64,000 nucleotides of DNA. Origin: Paulinella micropora. Its lineage: Eukaryota; Cercozoa; Imbricatea; Euglyphida; Paulinellidae. Below, one piece after another: positions 12,132-21,875 of the stretch. The stretch is taken from NCBI GenBank assembly GCA_019918135.1, contig WBZZ01006225.1, forward strand, positions 1 to 64,000, read 5' to 3'. Numbering within the stretch: the stretch's first letter is position 1; each line of letters starts with the position of its first letter. Under the pieces are notes generated by a model. That model was not told the DNA's origin and made no database searches. It saw nothing but the letters and a program-made list of their open reading frames with translations. A program made the position numbers and the translations under genes.

Positions 12132-12306
12132 AGTGTATCTCCTGCCAATTGCTGAGCCATAAGGCCATGTGCATCCAGTCCTCCATTCCATAAGGAAAGT
12201 CTCCACACCAATCGGTGGAATAAAGGAAGTGACGGCATAGAACATTACTCTAGGAGCTTTATACCAATCAGCCCATGGAAAGGACCGATGGCCTATGTAC
12301 TCCCTA
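12132..12306 (+). repeat. ~175-bp interspersed repeat, copy 3
   Basis: Same family as at 11,101, with only isolated base changes. (AAT)n lies on both sides. Confidence 0.85.
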
Positions 12307-12368
12307 ACAATAATAATAATAATAATAATGAAGATAATAATCATAATATTAATAATAATAATAAATAA

Positions 12369-12638
12369 TAGTGCTTCTCTGTCAATGGCTGATGCATTTC
12401 TGCACATGCGCCTCCATCGTCTCACCCGTGAGGGGAGTACGAAGAATTGACGATAGGCTGTAATGACACCCCCGCAAGGGCAGTTCCAACACTTCCAGAC
12501 GGACCGGTATGTTCAATGAAAATACTGGTCCAGACGGATCGGTATGTTGAATGAAAATACTGGTGGCACCGACGGGAATCGAACTGGCGACAGGGCCCAG
12601 ATGGTAGAACTTGACCACTGGGCTATCACGGTGTCCAA
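12369..12638 (-). mobile_element. tRNA-derived SINE, minus strand
   Basis: Head at 12,638-12,566 with intact box A and box B sequences, body to about 12,370, tail in the (AAT)n to its left. The internal duplicated segment is present in a variant form. Confidence 0.8.
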
Positions 12639-12682
12639 TAATAATAATAATAATAACAATAATAATAATAACTTATGATAAT

Positions 12683-12813
12683 AGTGTATCTCCTGCCAAT
12701 TGCTGAGCCAAAAGGCCATGTGCATCCAGTCCTCCATTCCATAAGGAAAGTCTCCACACCAATCGGTGGAATAAAGGAAGTGACGGCATAGAACATTACT
12801 CTAGGAGCTTTAA
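12683..12813 (+). repeat. ~175-bp interspersed repeat, copy 4, truncated
   Basis: It lacks the last ~45 bases of the family. A short ACTTATGATAAT motif occurs on both sides (12,670-12,681 and 12,814-12,825) and could be a target-site duplication from its insertion. Confidence 0.7.
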
Positions 12814-12834
12814 ACTTATGATAATAATAATAAC

Positions 12835-12863
<29 letters not shown>

Positions 12864-12865
<2 letters not shown>

Positions 12866-13030
12866 GTGCTTCTCTGTCAATGGCTGATGCATTTCTGCAC
12901 ATGCGCCTCCATCGTCTCACCCGTGAGGGGAGTACGAAGAATTGACGATAAGCTCTAATGACACCCCCGCAAGGGCAGTTCCAACACTTCCAGACGGGCC
13001 GGTATGTTCAATGAAAATACTGGTCCAGAC
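12864..13030 (-). mobile_element. 5'-truncated tRNA-derived SINE, minus strand
   Basis: Only the body is present (ending TGGTCCAGACG at 13,030); the tRNA head is missing. It is bounded by (AAT)n on both sides. Confidence 0.75.
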
Positions 13031-13093
13031 GTAATAATAATAATAATAATAGTAATAATAGTAATAATATACGTGCCACGGCAGTGACACGAA

Positions 13094-13130
13094 CTGAATA
13101 CAACTGAAATGAAAATAAAAATCATATTTA
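13094..13130 (+). repeat. Inner inverted repeat, left copy
   Basis: GAACTGAATACAACTGAAATG and the following A/T-rich bases match the reverse complement of 17,407-17,445 at about 31 of 36 positions. The pair encloses the transposase fragment and the acidic-tailed gene. Confidence 0.6.
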
Positions 13131-13293
13131 CTTATTATATCAATGCTAACTAAGCTATTGATACTTTGGCAAACACTGCAACTTAATAAAACAATGCTTG
13201 CGGCTCGTAGGGATGAGTCACTGGGAAGCTAGTATTACTATGGTAATACTACACGATTGTTTGAGTAACGAACAGTGCCTCAGGCACAAAAAA

Positions 13294-13735
13294 TCAAGGA
13301 ATGCAATGATCATATGCGGCGATCATTTTTTCCCGAGTGCAAGTAGCAGCAAATGCAGCAAGAATTCTTGTCACAAAAGGGCCCGCCGCTCCATCGTTTC
13401 TGATATGTTGCTTAGCCCATTGAAAGGCTAATTCCACCGGATTCAGTTCAGGTGAATATTTGGGTAAGTATACCATCTCGATCGCGATTCCAGCTAAGAG
13501 CACTCTCAACGCGGGGATCACTTGTCGGGCGTGGTGATTGGCTGCATTATCCATAACGATGCGGTCCCCTGCCACGATGACACCCGCCTCCACTCCATGC
13601 ATCAGCGCGTCGGCGAAGTCCACCGCACTGTTGGTTCCATTCTTGAGAGACAAGATTGTTCCTCCTCTGTGATGGCGCAGCGAGGATAGAAACGTCACCA
13701 CGTAACGTCCGTCTTGAGCCAGCTGGTCATCCTCC
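13294..13735 (-). CDS. DDE transposase fragment (IS630/Tc1-mariner superfamily, DDE_3)
   Basis: The minus-strand frame gives a C-terminal transposase core. GRYVVTFLSSLRHH and an NGTNSAVDFADAL block come first, then IVMDNAANHHARQV with the second catalytic Asp, and YLPKYSPELNPVELAF with the final catalytic Glu, about 38 residues later. This is the IS630/Tc1 pattern (DNA-x-H ... P-x-YSP-x-LNP-x-E). The N-terminal helix-turn-helix and the first catalytic Asp are not in this frame. The frame begins at an acceptor-like TTGCCAG, so an upstream exon may exist or may have been destroyed by the simple repeats next door. A cut-and-paste enzyme of this class would act on the inverted ends noted at 9.2 and 17.6 kb. 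Confidence 0.8.
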
Positions 13736-13844
13736 CTGGCAAGAAAGCAAATATAGCATACACGCTGTGTATAGATTCACTCATTCTTATCAATTCACAC
13801 ATAAAGCATATGTGCTGCACATGTGCTGCACATGTGTTTTGCAT

Positions 13845-14366
13845 GAATGAATGAATGAGTGAATGACATTGAGTGAATGAATAAATGAGTGAATGAGTGA
13901 ATGAGTGAATGAGTGAATGAGTGAATGAGTGAATGAGTGAATGAATGAGTGAGTGAATGAATGAGTGAATGAATGAGTGCATGAAGAGTGAATGAGTGAG
14001 TGAATGAATGAATAAATGAGTGAGTGAGTGAATGAATAAATGAGTGAGTGAGTGAATGAATGAATGAATGAGTGAGTGAATGAGTGAATGAATTAGTACA
14101 TGAATGAATGAATGAATGAATGAATGAATGAGTCAATGAATGAATGAGTGAATGAATGAGTGAATGAATGAGTGAATGAATGAGTGAATGAATGAGTAGA
14201 AGAAGTAGAAGTAATAGTAGAAGAAGTAGTAGAAGTAGTAGGTAGTAGTAGGTAGCAGTAGTAGTAGTAGAAGTAGTAGAAGTAGTAGTAGTATTAGAAG
14301 TAGTAGTAGTAGTGGTAACAGTAGAAGTAGAAGAAAAAGTAGTTGTAGTAGTAGTAGTAGGAGAAG

Positions 14367-14404
<38 letters not shown>

Positions 14405-14434
14405 ATAGAAGTGATATTAGTAGAAGTAGTAGAA

Positions 14435-14477
<43 letters not shown>

Positions 14478-14478
14478 A
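13845..14478. repeat. (TGAA/TGAG)n followed by (AGT/AGA)n microsatellites
   Basis: About 360 bases of the tetranucleotides TGAA and TGAG, then about 280 bases of AGT/AGA trinucleotides. Ser/His/Ile-rich frames across them are artefacts. Confidence 0.95.
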
Positions 14479-15497
14479 TATATGATATATGATATATGAT
14501 ATACGATATAAAATATAAGATAAAGTATAAAAGATATATGATATATGATATATGTTAAATGATAAATGATTTATGATATATGATATATGATATATGATAT
14601 AAGATATATGATATAAGATATGTAATATATGATATGTAATATATGATATGTGATATATGATAAATGATATATGATATATGATATATGATATAAGATATAC
14701 GATATACGATATATGATATATGATATATGATATATGATATATGATATATGATATATGATATATGATATATGATATATGATATATGATATATGATATATGA
14801 TATAAGATATATGATATATGATATATGATATATGATATGATACATACATGATATACGATATAAGATATATGATATATGATATATGATATATGATATATGA
14901 TGTATGATATAGGATATAGGATATATGATGTATGATATATGATATATGATATATGATATATGATATATGATATATGATATATGATATATGATATATGATA
15001 TATGATATATGATATATGATATATGATATATGATATATGATCTATGATATATGATCTATGAAATAAGAAATATGAAATATGAAATATGAAATATGATATA
15101 TGATATATGACATATGATATATGCTATATGATATATGATATATGATATAAGGTATATGATACATGATATATGATATATGAATATGAAGTATGATATAAGA
15201 TATATGATATATGATATATGATATGTGATATATGATATATCATATATGATATATATGATATATATGATATATGATATATGATATATGATACATGATATAT
15301 GATATATGATAAATGATATATGATATATGATATATGATATATGATATATGATATATGATATATGATATATGATATATGATATGTGATAAATGATATATGA
15401 TATATGATATGAGAAATATGATATATGATATATGATATATGATATATGATATATGATATATGATATATGATATATGATATATGATATATGATATATG
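14479..15497. repeat. ~1-kb (ATATGAT)n heptanucleotide satellite
   Basis: Nearly perfect 7-bp repeats for a kilobase with scattered variants, followed by T and G homopolymers (15,503-15,530). Read in any phase it gives Ile/Tyr/His/Ser frames with no biological meaning. Confidence 0.95.
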
Positions 15498-15615
15498 TTT
15501 TGTTTTTTTTTTTTGGGGGGGGGGGGGGAAGGGAGGTGGCAGCAGGGTATACATAAGTTGATGCATGCATACTTAGGCATTGTATGCGGCCGAATGCGAG
15601 GAAATCTTCAAGGAG

Positions 15616-16331
15616 ATGGATGGACACAAAGACGTCCTACCCAAAGATCCGCACCCGTTCGATGCTACCTATGAACGCACTTTTGGCAATGGGCACACTC
15701 ATGTACCTGGGAGGAAGAAGCGCCGACAGCTCAAAAATCTTCACCATCCTGGCGCAATCAAGGTGCTCATGCCGGTGGCGGCCGCAGCTTTGGCTGTAAA
15801 GAAGCAAGAAAAAAAAGGAATACGTCATAGTTTCGGACAGTGATGATGATGATGAAGGCAGTCGCAACATGCCCAAACTACTTGCGCCCCAGGCCCGGGC
15901 AGCCGCCGCACGACAAGCCTGGTTGTCTGAAGTTTATAATATCGAGCATGAATTGGATCGCATCAACGAACAGTTCGAATCCTACAAAAAGCAAAAGCAT
16001 ATTGGCAATACTACTGTTGGCACTGCTACTGCTACTACTACTACTGCGGTGGCCCAGCCATCCGTACCTGTCAAGGTGCAAAAGCCTGTTGCAGCTACTG
16101 CTACTGTGGCCCGACCATCCATACCAAGTGTCAAGGTGGAACGGCCTATTGCTACTGCTGCCATTGCTACTGTTTCTACTACTACTGCTGAGGCCGGACC
16201 ATCCGTACCAAGTGTGAAGGTGGAACAGCATATTGCTACTGCTGCCACTGCTACTGTTTCTACTACTACTGCTGAGGCCCGCGGCCGCTCATCCGTTCCA
16301 GTCAAGGGGCAACAGCCGACTGCTGCTGCTG

Positions 16332-16372
<41 letters not shown>

Positions 16373-17119
16373 GCTACTACTGTGGGCCAGGCCCACCCAT
16401 CCGTACCTGTCGTGCATGCGCAATAGTCTACTGAGATCAAGGTGGAACAGCATACTACGGAAGAGCCTCAAGATCTATTCACGAAAGTTTTGGAGTGGCA
16501 AAGTCTGTGTCATAATCCCAACAAGCTGCAGGCAGTCAACACACAACTTCAAGAAATGGATCTACCCGCTCTAGGATTGCTTTGCGCCGCAGATTTTCGC
16601 TGTTATGGCTGGCCTGAGGTATTTTACGTTGGTAGGGTCATGGATGTGAAATTATGTGCCGAAAACGTGAGCAGCAAGAGCCAAGTTTCGATTCATATTT
16701 TTGGTGTAAGTGAGAAACGCAAAAGCAGCGCAAAGCCATGGTACGCTGAAGACTTGGCTTCGAAAAATTTTGCACCATCCTGGGTGCTGAAGAAAAAGTT
16801 TCATCAGTCAAAGCTGCCAGGAGAAATAGTGGCATGGGAGTGTCCTGATGATGAAAAGTACGAAAAATTCGAAGTTACTATTGAAGCGCAATTTGTCCTC
16901 ATCGATTCGTTTACGTTGAACAAGGACAGCCAAATAAACAGCAAGGATAAGGCTGATTTGATCCAAAAACTCAAAGAAGAATCAACAAGTGCAGATTCCG
17001 AGTCTGATGAAACGTCAGAGTCAGAGTCGGAGGATGCATCGGACAGTGCTGATTCAGATACCGAGAAGAAAGGCAGCCGCTTTGGGAACTTGAATGAGGA
17101 AGACAGTGACTCTGAGTGA
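15616..17119 (+). CDS. Unknown protein with Ser/Asp acidic patches, Thr/Ala-Val-Pro repeat linker and acidic tail; probably damaged
   Basis: From ATG 15,616 the frame gives a basic N-terminus (GRKKRRQLKNLHH), then, after an A-run at about 15,800-15,815, an acidic VIVSDSDDDDEG patch in another phase. A coiled stretch with EVYNIEHELDRINEQ follows. A linker of repeated P-S-[IV]-P-x-VKVE units is spaced by Thr/Ala runs. An in-frame TAG sits at 16,424; beyond it the same frame continues to 17,119 with a folded-looking domain (CYGWPEVFYVGRV to EAQFVLIDSF) and a Ser/Asp/Glu tail. GWP-x-VFYVGRV is faintly reminiscent of PWWP/Tudor-like chromatin readers, but I would not assign it. Either this is a recent pseudogene, or introns remove the A-run and the TAG. 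It may be cargo of the candidate transposon around it. Confidence 0.5.
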
Positions 17120-17406
17120 TTAATGAGTAAGGACATGACAAGACTTGCATTCTGTTATTAATACTACTGAGACAACCAACTTGATCACCATCAGTAGACT
17201 AACTATTATTGACTTCCCACTCATCACTGCGAGTGGAAAGTATTTTTTCTTATTAAAGTATTTGTCACGGTAAAAGTATGTATAAATACAGTTGAATTAT
17301 ATATATTAATTAGTATTATTATATATAATATTGATAATTCCGTTTATATACTAAGTATTAATAATATTAATGTTGCTTATTAATGTTATTAATATTATTA
17401 TTAATA

Positions 17407-17445
17407 TGATTTATGATTTTCATTTTAGTTGTGTTCAGTTCAACG
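17407..17445 (-). repeat. Inner inverted repeat, right copy
   Basis: Reverse complement of the sequence at 13,094-13,130, with about five differences. It lies in A/T-rich sequence with many TTAATATTA motifs. Confidence 0.6.
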
Positions 17446-17589
17446 CTCAATGTGTTGTATTAATAAACGGTGCCGAGCCTCAGCGAGCATTATTTATATT
17501 AATATTAATATTAATACCATGATTCTCTGCGCCGGACCTGCTAATAAATTTAGTTTTTTTTCAAGTTAAAAAATTAATAATTAGTTCGG

Positions 17590-17655
17590 TTGAAATCCCA
17601 CTACTAATTTGATTTCCGACCACTAATCAAATATCTGACAATTAATTGTATTTCT
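17590..17655 (-). repeat. Array of ~19-bp repeats, right arm of the inverted pair; edge of the A/T-rich DNA
   Basis: On the minus strand it reads CAGAAATACAATTAATTG, then GATATTTGATTAGTGG and AAATCAAATTAGT units, matching 9,215-9,285. The base composition changes abruptly to GC-rich immediately to the right, within about 20 bases. Confidence 0.65.
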
Positions 17656-18000
17656 GTACAAACACTTGGATGTTCGCGTCGTCGTCCTGGCCGGACAGCT
17701 TGGCCTGTGCCTGCTTCCACAAGCTCGGAAAGGACGGCGGCTGGGACATACCGGGGGCAGAGTGCAAGCTTCTGTCTCCTTCGTCCCCAGGAAGAGCTTT
17801 TACCTAGTACCAAGCCCCGACGGTCCTCCCCCCTGGCGCAATCCATGTTACCTGGCCAAGGCAAGGAGCCTCTTCCCCCCCCCCCCCCCCCCCGTCAGCT
17901 AGGGGGGGGGGGGGGAAGAGGGGGCGGATGGGAACGGGCCGGGGAGGGGGCAGCGTTCGTCACGGCAGTGACGAGGGGGGGGGGGGGCGTCGGAGGGGGG

Positions 18001-19398
18001 CTAGGCGGCCTGTCGCGGTGGGCCCAGCGCGGCCAGCCACGCGGCTTCCTGCCGGGCCAGCCGCTTTTCTTGCAAGTCAGTCAGCGCTGTGCTGCGCAGG
18101 CCGCGCATCCAGCCCAACAAGTACTGCAGGGTTTCGGTACGTGCACGGTCCCGTCTCTCTGCTAGCTGTGCCAAGCCGGCCTGTGTCAGGTGATGCAGCT
18201 GTCGGCCACTGCAACGCAGGGCCGCGGCGGTCGCCGGTGGTAGGTTCGAGAGTTGGTAGCTCTTGCTCCACACAGCTAGCTCGAGGGGGGGTGGCTCCGG
18301 CTGGCCGAACCGGGTTGACCCCGGGCTCTGGCCGCCCAAGCTGGTCCAGATTTCCGCCTGGATTGCCAAGAGATCGGGGAACTCGGGATCCTCTGGTGCA
18401 GTAGTCGCGTGCATGCCAGACTGCGCCACGAGGTGCAAGACCTCCCCCCGCACTGCCTGTTGCAGGGCATCGGCGTGGGGGCCGAAGGCCGCTGAGAGCA
18501 AGCAACAGCCCGCGTGCTGGAACTCGGGGGCTGCGGTGGATGCCGGCTGGCCGGCCCGGGACCTAGCCCAGCCGGCCGCGCGGGTAGCCACCGTGCCCAG
18601 GAACCGCAGGCCCGGGGACAGGCTCTGCAAGGGCTCGCGGCCGGCCAGCTGCGAGAAGAGCTCGGCCCAGGCCTTCCGCAAGAGGTCTGGGTCCTCGGCG
18701 CACGAGAGCACGGCCTTCGCCAGCTGGTGGGCTACCGGGCCGGGGGCTACCAGGGGGAGCTCCGCCTGGCCCAACGAGAGTGCGCGGCCCCGCCCGTGCC
18801 GGGCTGCCAGCAATTGCCCCCAGGCCGCACAAGAGCGCCAGCGCCACCAGGGCGCAGTACCGGGGCCACGCAGACTTGTCCACGCGCCGAGCACGGCGGG
18901 CCACGACGGGGGCTCGCGGCCGCCGTCCCACACTTGGCACAGGCCTGCCCAGGCCTCTAGGTCCTGAGCGGACAAGACCAGCCCGTGTCTGAGCTGCAGT
19001 TCCAACCAGAAACCCAGCCGCCTGGCCGAGCCCGGCGGAAACTCCGCCGCAGCTAGCAACCAGGGGTACACGTTGGCGGCGGCGGCAGTAGCCCGTGCGA
19101 GCGACGGCGCTGCCTGCCAGACGCGGGACTGCCGCCCCCCCTGGTCGCCCGGCCGGAGCGGGCTGTCGCCCGGCCGGAGCGGGCTGTCGCCCGGCCGGAG
19201 CGGGCTGTCGCCCGGCCGGCCCGACGGGGCCGGCCGACCCGGCGGGGCCGGCGGCGGGCTGAAGACAACGTTCACCGGCGGGCCGCCAGCCTGCAGCTGA
19301 ACCCCGCACCGGGCCGGCCGCACCAGCTGACGAGAGAACCAGGCCGGCAGGCCTGCCGCGGGCCAAGCGAGCTGGAGCCCCAGACAGGGCCCTTTCAA
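18001..19398 (-). CDS. Unknown protein, Ala/Leu/Trp-rich, with RPGDSPL repeats
   Basis: A long GC-rich frame of about 465 codons, opened by a non-ATG codon, so the real start is uncertain. Near the N-terminus are three to four copies of a seven-residue RPGDSPL repeat encoded by a 21-bp minisatellite at 19,148-19,214. The rest is rich in Ala, Leu, Trp and Gln and reads as mostly helical (for example LSCAEDPDLLRKAWAELFSQL). I recognise no family. It is the first gene of the GC-rich block and lies downstream of the LRR frames on the same strand. Confidence 0.5.
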   Translation of the reverse strand: MKGPCLGLQLAWPAAGLPAWFSRQLVRPARCGVQLQAGGPPVNVVFSPPPAPPGRPAPSGRPGDSPLRPGDSPLRPGDSPLRPGDQGGRQSRVWQAAPSLARATAAAANVYPWLLAAAEFPPGSARRLGFWLELQLRHGLVLSAQDLEAWAGLCQVWDGGREPPSWPAVLGAWTSLRGPGTAPWWRWRSCAAWGQLLAARHGRGRALSLGQAELPLVAPGPVAHQLAKAVLSCAEDPDLLRKAWAELFSQLAGREPLQSLSPGLRFLGTVATRAAGWARSRAGQPASTAAPEFQHAGCCLLSAAFGPHADALQQAVRGEVLHLVAQSGMHATTAPEDPEFPDLLAIQAEIWTSLGGQSPGSTRFGQPEPPPLELAVWSKSYQLSNLPPATAAALRCSGRQLHHLTQAGLAQLAERRDRARTETLQYLLGWMRGLRSTALTDLQEKRLARQEAAWLAALGPPRQAA

Positions 19399-19491
19399 GT
19401 CGAGGCAGCCGTACCCGCTGACTTCCTAGTACGGCTGTTGGCTCCCGGCGGGCGTCTCGTCGTCGTCACCGCCCGGCCAGCGCAGGGGCGC

Positions 19492-19815
19492 TTACGCCAG
19501 CACCAGCCGGTCGTGCCAGGGCCCTTCCACGGAGGTCAACGCCGAGCCTAGCCCGTGCAGCGTACACGTGCAGACTTCGGGCGCCGCGCCGGTGGGCCAG
19601 CAGGGTCCGGTGACCAACCGACAGAGCAGCGGCCCGGGGTAGACGTCCGTTTCCTGGGCGCGCGGCAAGGACAGCGTCACTAGCGACGGACACCCCCGCA
19701 CCTCTACCCACTCGAGCAGCTCCTGCAGGCCAACCTCCAACTCGACTGACTCCAGCTGTGGACAGCCCTTGAGACTCAGGAATTTCGGTGGGGCGCTGGA
19801 CGGCGGGGGGGGCAC
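19492..19815 (-). CDS. Short LRR-like frame
   Basis: About 107 codons with LRR-like spacing: FLSLKGCPQLESVELE, then a WVEVRGCPSLVTLSLP unit. The pattern of Leu positions followed by a [KR]-G-C-P-x-L turn resembles the repeats of the LRR frame at 53,407. It overlaps the end of the next upstream frame on the same strand, which has the same character. Confidence 0.45.
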   Translation of the reverse strand: MPPPPSSAPPKFLSLKGCPQLESVELEVGLQELLEWVEVRGCPSLVTLSLPRAQETDVYPGPLLCRLVTGPCWPTGAAPEVCTCTLHGLGSALTSVEGPWHDRLVLA

Positions 19816-20393
19816 AGCACGAGCCGGCTGAGGTCACACTTCTCTATCCGGATTGACCCCGCGAGGTCTAGGCACAGCAGGGCCGGCCGGGGTGGCTGCT
19901 GCTCTTCCACCGCGCAGAAGATGATGTCTGAGAGCAAGAGCTTATCGACCGACAGGCGCGGGTCGTCTGGCTCGGCCGGCCACGAAAGCTCCACGTGGTG
20001 CAACAGGAGAACCTTGGTTCTGCTGGCATGCAAGAACAGTCGTAGCGGTACGATCACCCTGGCTGTTTCGGTGGGCGGCAGGCAAAGGTCGACAGTTTCT
20101 ATGTAGTAGCATAAGCTGTACAGGGCGGGCGTGGTCACCAGGGCGGACAGAAACTCGCTCCAGCGCGCGCTCTCGCCGGGGGAAACAGTCGGCCGCACCT
20201 CCCTCATGAGCTTCAGCTGCCTGGGAGAAGAAGAAGCGTCGCCGTCCCTCGGGCGGAGCGCCCAGCGGGCGACTAAAGCCTCCACTAGCTCCGCGACCGG
20301 TTCAGCCTCGTTCCGAGCGACAGCTTTCAGCGTCTTGATCCACTCGCCACCAAATTCCAGACTGTCCCAGGCGGGGGCAGAGCGCGCAGCCAT
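19776..20393 (-). CDS. LRR-like protein, N-terminal part
   Basis: I chose the ATG at 20,393 (MAARSAPAWDSLEFGGEW), because the longer frame upstream is a Gly/Arg translation of a minisatellite. The first ~120 residues are a helical region (WIKTLKAVARNEAEPVAEL). The remainder alternates short hydrophobic strands with Cys/Leu turns (LCLDLAGSIRIEKCDLSRLVL), the same repeat style as at 53,407. The function is unknown; LRR proteins usually bind other proteins. Confidence 0.5.
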   Translation of the reverse strand: MAARSAPAWDSLEFGGEWIKTLKAVARNEAEPVAELVEALVARWALRPRDGDASSSPRQLKLMREVRPTVSPGESARWSEFLSALVTTPALYSLCYYIETVDLCLPPTETARVIVPLRLFLHASRTKVLLLHHVELSWPAEPDDPRLSVDKLLLSDIIFCAVEEQQPPRPALLCLDLAGSIRIEKCDLSRLVLCPPRRPAPHRNS

Positions 20394-20522
20394 CCTCGGC
20401 AGCGCCGCGTGGCAGGCGCACGTGTCCAGGAGTGTGTTTAGGACACTGGCCAGAGCCAGCGCGGGGGAGGGAGGAAAGCCAAGGGGGGGGAGGGGGCAGA
20501 AGGCGCCGCGGCCTCGCCGCCC

Positions 20523-20650
20523 GCCGGGGGCGTCTGCCGCCTCCCCTCCTTCCCTCCGGGGGCGTCTGCCGCCTCCCCTCCTTCCCTCCGGGGGCGTCTG
20601 CCACCTCCCCTCCTTCCCTCCGGGGGCGTCTGCCGCCGCCCCCCTTCCCT
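20523..20650. repeat. 32-bp minisatellite, about four copies
   Basis: The unit is GGGGGCGTCTGCCGCCTCCC plus CTCCTTCCCTCC. It lies between the start of the LRR-like frame (minus) and the next plus-strand gene, so it sits in their shared upstream region. Confidence 0.85.
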
Positions 20651-20788
20651 GGCCTTGGCCTTCCCCCCCCCCCCTCCCCCGCCCGGCCGCGCCCGCGGCG
20701 CCACGGGCACCCACGCTCTCCCCGGTGCTGGCCGTGCCAGTCCCTCGTCGTCCTCCCTACCAGGGGCGAGGCGTGGCCCGGCCGGGCG

Positions 20789-21418
20789 ATGGCGGTACCG
20801 CGCTACCCCTCGGGGGAGTGTTTCTGGCTACACTGCTACCAGCGGCTCGTGGCGGAGTTGGACGGGGCCGTCACGCCACGGCAGGGGCCACCGCCGGTCG
20901 CGCCGCAGCTGGCCGCGCGCCTGCGCGAGCTCTCGGCCTCGGTGGACTGGACCATGCTGCCCGCCCACGAGCGCTCGCTAGCCTGGGTGCAGAGCCTGCT
21001 GGACCTGGGGTTCGAGGACAGCTTCGCCAGCACGCGCGACTCCGTGTCTGGCTGTTCACAGGAACCGGAGGGGCGGCGCGCGGGTTCGGTGTCGTGGGAC
21101 CCGCCGCTGCCGCTCCTGGGGGCCGGCGGGCACGACGAGGCGTGGGCGCAGGGCCAGCACGACCCGGCCGCGGCGCTGAGCCCTACCTCCTTGCAGCGGG
21201 TGCGCGGGCACCGGTCGCAGCCCAAGCCAGCCGCCCTCCACGCGCCGGCCGAGCGCCTGGTCTTTGTGTACCAGCCGGTGCTGTGGGTGCACGGCCCCCC
21301 CCGACCGCCCGCCCGGCACGCGCGGGGCGGCGCCGGCGGTTCGCACGTGGTGCTGGTCCGGGGCCCGGCGCCCGCGGAGCAGGGGGAGCCACGCCCCCTG
21401 CCGCGCGGCGGCGCCTGA
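20789..21418 (+). CDS. Unknown ~209-residue protein
   Basis: Starts at ATG 20,789 (MAVPRYPSGECFWLHCYQRL). The N-terminal half is helical with Trp and Leu (ARLRELSASVDWTMLPAHER). The C-terminal part is Pro/Ala/Arg-rich with a hydrophobic RLVFVYQPVLWVHG strand. No family is recognised. It is divergent from the LRR-like gene to its left, across the 32-bp minisatellite. Confidence 0.4.
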   Translation: MAVPRYPSGECFWLHCYQRLVAELDGAVTPRQGPPPVAPQLAARLRELSASVDWTMLPAHERSLAWVQSLLDLGFEDSFASTRDSVSGCSQEPEGRRAGSVSWDPPLPLLGAGGHDEAWAQGQHDPAAALSPTSLQRVRGHRSQPKPAALHAPAERLVFVYQPVLWVHGPPRPPARHARGGAGGSHVVLVRGPAPAEQGEPRPLPRGGA

Positions 21419-21589
21419 GGCCCGTGCGCGGGGCCAGGCAGGACTGAGCGGCTGGTGCCGTCGGCCGAGGGAACGGGTGGGAAGGGGTGGGGGGCACGCC
21501 GCCGCGCCCCGCGGGCTGCGTGCGGGGGTCGGGCCGGAGTGGCCGCCGGAAAACGTGTGCTCGCTCGTCCAGCCGGCAGGCTTTTTTTA

Positions 21590-21784
21590 TGGTGCGCAGA
21601 CCCAAGAACCACGGGGACCCAAGAATGCGCAGACCCAAGAACCACGGGGACCCAAGAATGCGCAGACCCAAGAACCACGGGGACCCAAGAACCACGGGGG
21701 CGTAGCCTTGGGCTGGCTCTCTCACTCGCCCTCCTGCTAAGCACTCCCGAGCAGGAGGCCTCCCCCCTCTCGCTCACACTCGCG

Positions 21785-21824
<40 letters not shown>

Positions 21825-21860
21825 GTCTCTCTCTCTCTCTCTGTCGGAGTCTCTCTCTCT
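21590..21860. repeat. ~32-bp minisatellite (x3) and (CT)n tract
   Basis: Three copies of a unit containing GCAGACCCAAGAACCACGG at about 21,595-21,700, followed by (CT)n with GGAGT interruptions at 21,787-21,862. This is the gap between the convergent frames 20,789 (plus) and 21,876 (minus). Confidence 0.9.
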
Positions 21861-21875
21861 CTGTCGGCTTGGGCC

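Noticed and set aside
13845-14210. CRISPR-like array
   Set aside because: The repeats are simple 4-mers with no spacers; no cas-like gene is present and the context is eukaryotic.
13795-15580. His/Ser/Ile/Tyr-rich frames of 90-170 codons
   Set aside because: Pure products of the TGAA/TGAG and ATATGAT arrays.
20131-21447. 438-codon plus-strand frame
   Set aside because: It runs antisense to the LRR-like gene, then through the 32-bp minisatellite and out of phase with the better 20,789 frame. High GC content suppresses stops in all phases.
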